Part shown: piece after piece, positions 63,673 through 64,000 of the stretch
Layout of the letters: every line of letters begins with the position of its first letter
Position numbering within the stretch: the first letter of the stretch is position 1
NCBI RefSeq assembly: GCF_001649575.2
Contig: NC_051431.1
Coordinates: 17,856,671-17,920,670, forward strand
DNA length: 64,000 bases
Origin: Kryptolebias marmoratus
Lineage: Eukaryota; Chordata; Actinopteri; Cyprinodontiformes; Rivulidae
Direction: 5' to 3'
Notes under the pieces: model-generated
What the model saw: only the letters and a program-made list of their open reading frames with translations
Database searches by the model: none
What the model was told of the DNA's origin: nothing
Made by a program: the position numbers and the translations under genes

Positions 63673-64000
63673 CCCACCCCCCACGCTTCCACACACACAG
63701 GCAATTACATGATCACCTAGCCCAAACAGACCGTTGTTGGGTAAATAGGAGTTATGTCTCAATTTTAAAGATGTGGTTTTTTGGCCTAAATATATATTTT
63801 GTTAAAGAAAGAAAACGAGTCGAGTTTAAATCAGCAGTTAACCTTTCCAGAAAAAAGAGAAAAAGGTGGCATCCGCCTGGAACCTTGATGATTCTTGACC
63901 ACATCGTTCACTGACGATTTTTGAATCCCGGAGCTTTTGCACCAAACGGAGCGCATGAAGGGAAGAAAGGAAGCGAAGGGGGGCTGGGGGGGTCTGCTCC
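63673..64000. other. End of window, no gene seen
   Basis: Single-copy-looking sequence that becomes purine/G-rich at the very end. I searched it for the expected short first exon of a MECOM/PRDM16 gene (Met-Arg-Ser-Lys type start on the minus strand) and did not find it. Confidence 0.45.

Overview
This window looks like nuclear DNA of a ray-finned (teleost) fish. It is AT-rich and almost entirely non-coding. It carries tetranucleotide, pentanucleotide and dinucleotide microsatellites, one assembly gap inside a poly-C run, and several dispersed repeats of kinds common in teleost genomes: a tRNA-headed SINE-like element, an RTE/Rex3-like LINE fragment, two short LINE tails ending in GGATGGATGG, a hAT-like MITE, and a palindromic MITE family ending in CCCTTTAA. 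There are no bacterial operons, CRISPR arrays, rRNA genes or clear tRNA genes.

The only protein-coding sequence I can defend is one internal exon on the minus strand (20674-20999). It encodes 108 complete codons bounded by a good acceptor and a perfect G|GTAAG donor. It reads an acidic leader followed by the first part of a PR/SET domain of the MECOM (PRDM3/EVI1) and PRDM16 type. The exon ends exactly after Gly-Trp-Glu, where the known MDS1-EVI1 exon 2 ends. The gene therefore runs right to left. Positions 1-20673 are the following intron and 21000-64000 the preceding intron. No neighbouring exon is visible, so both introns are long, as is known for MECOM and PRDM16 in vertebrates. I prefer MECOM over PRDM16 but cannot settle it here.

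Layout: 1-20.7 kb is downstream intron holding a (TACTA)n array, a SINE, two decayed MITE fragments, a compound (ATCT)n(GTCT)n array and a LINE fragment. The PR exon lies at 20.7-21.0 kb. From 21 to 64 kb is upstream intron holding a hAT-like MITE (24.1 kb), full or partial copies of the palindromic MITE (27.7, 38.0, 40.4, 46.3, 49.7 and 52.7 kb) and two head-to-tail dimers of an unclassified repeat (39.0 and 63.1 kb). Between the repeats are blocks of clean, TAAT/ATTA-rich sequence that read like conserved non-coding elements. They are candidate long-range enhancers of this developmental transcription factor, but this is inference.

I saw no convincing new biological system. The best items for a second look are the identity of the PR exon, three exon-like islands (8.1, 56.6 and 60.0 kb), the palindromic MITE family with a LINE tail nested in one copy (flanked by a perfect 12-base duplication), the dimeric repeats, and two short palindromes.
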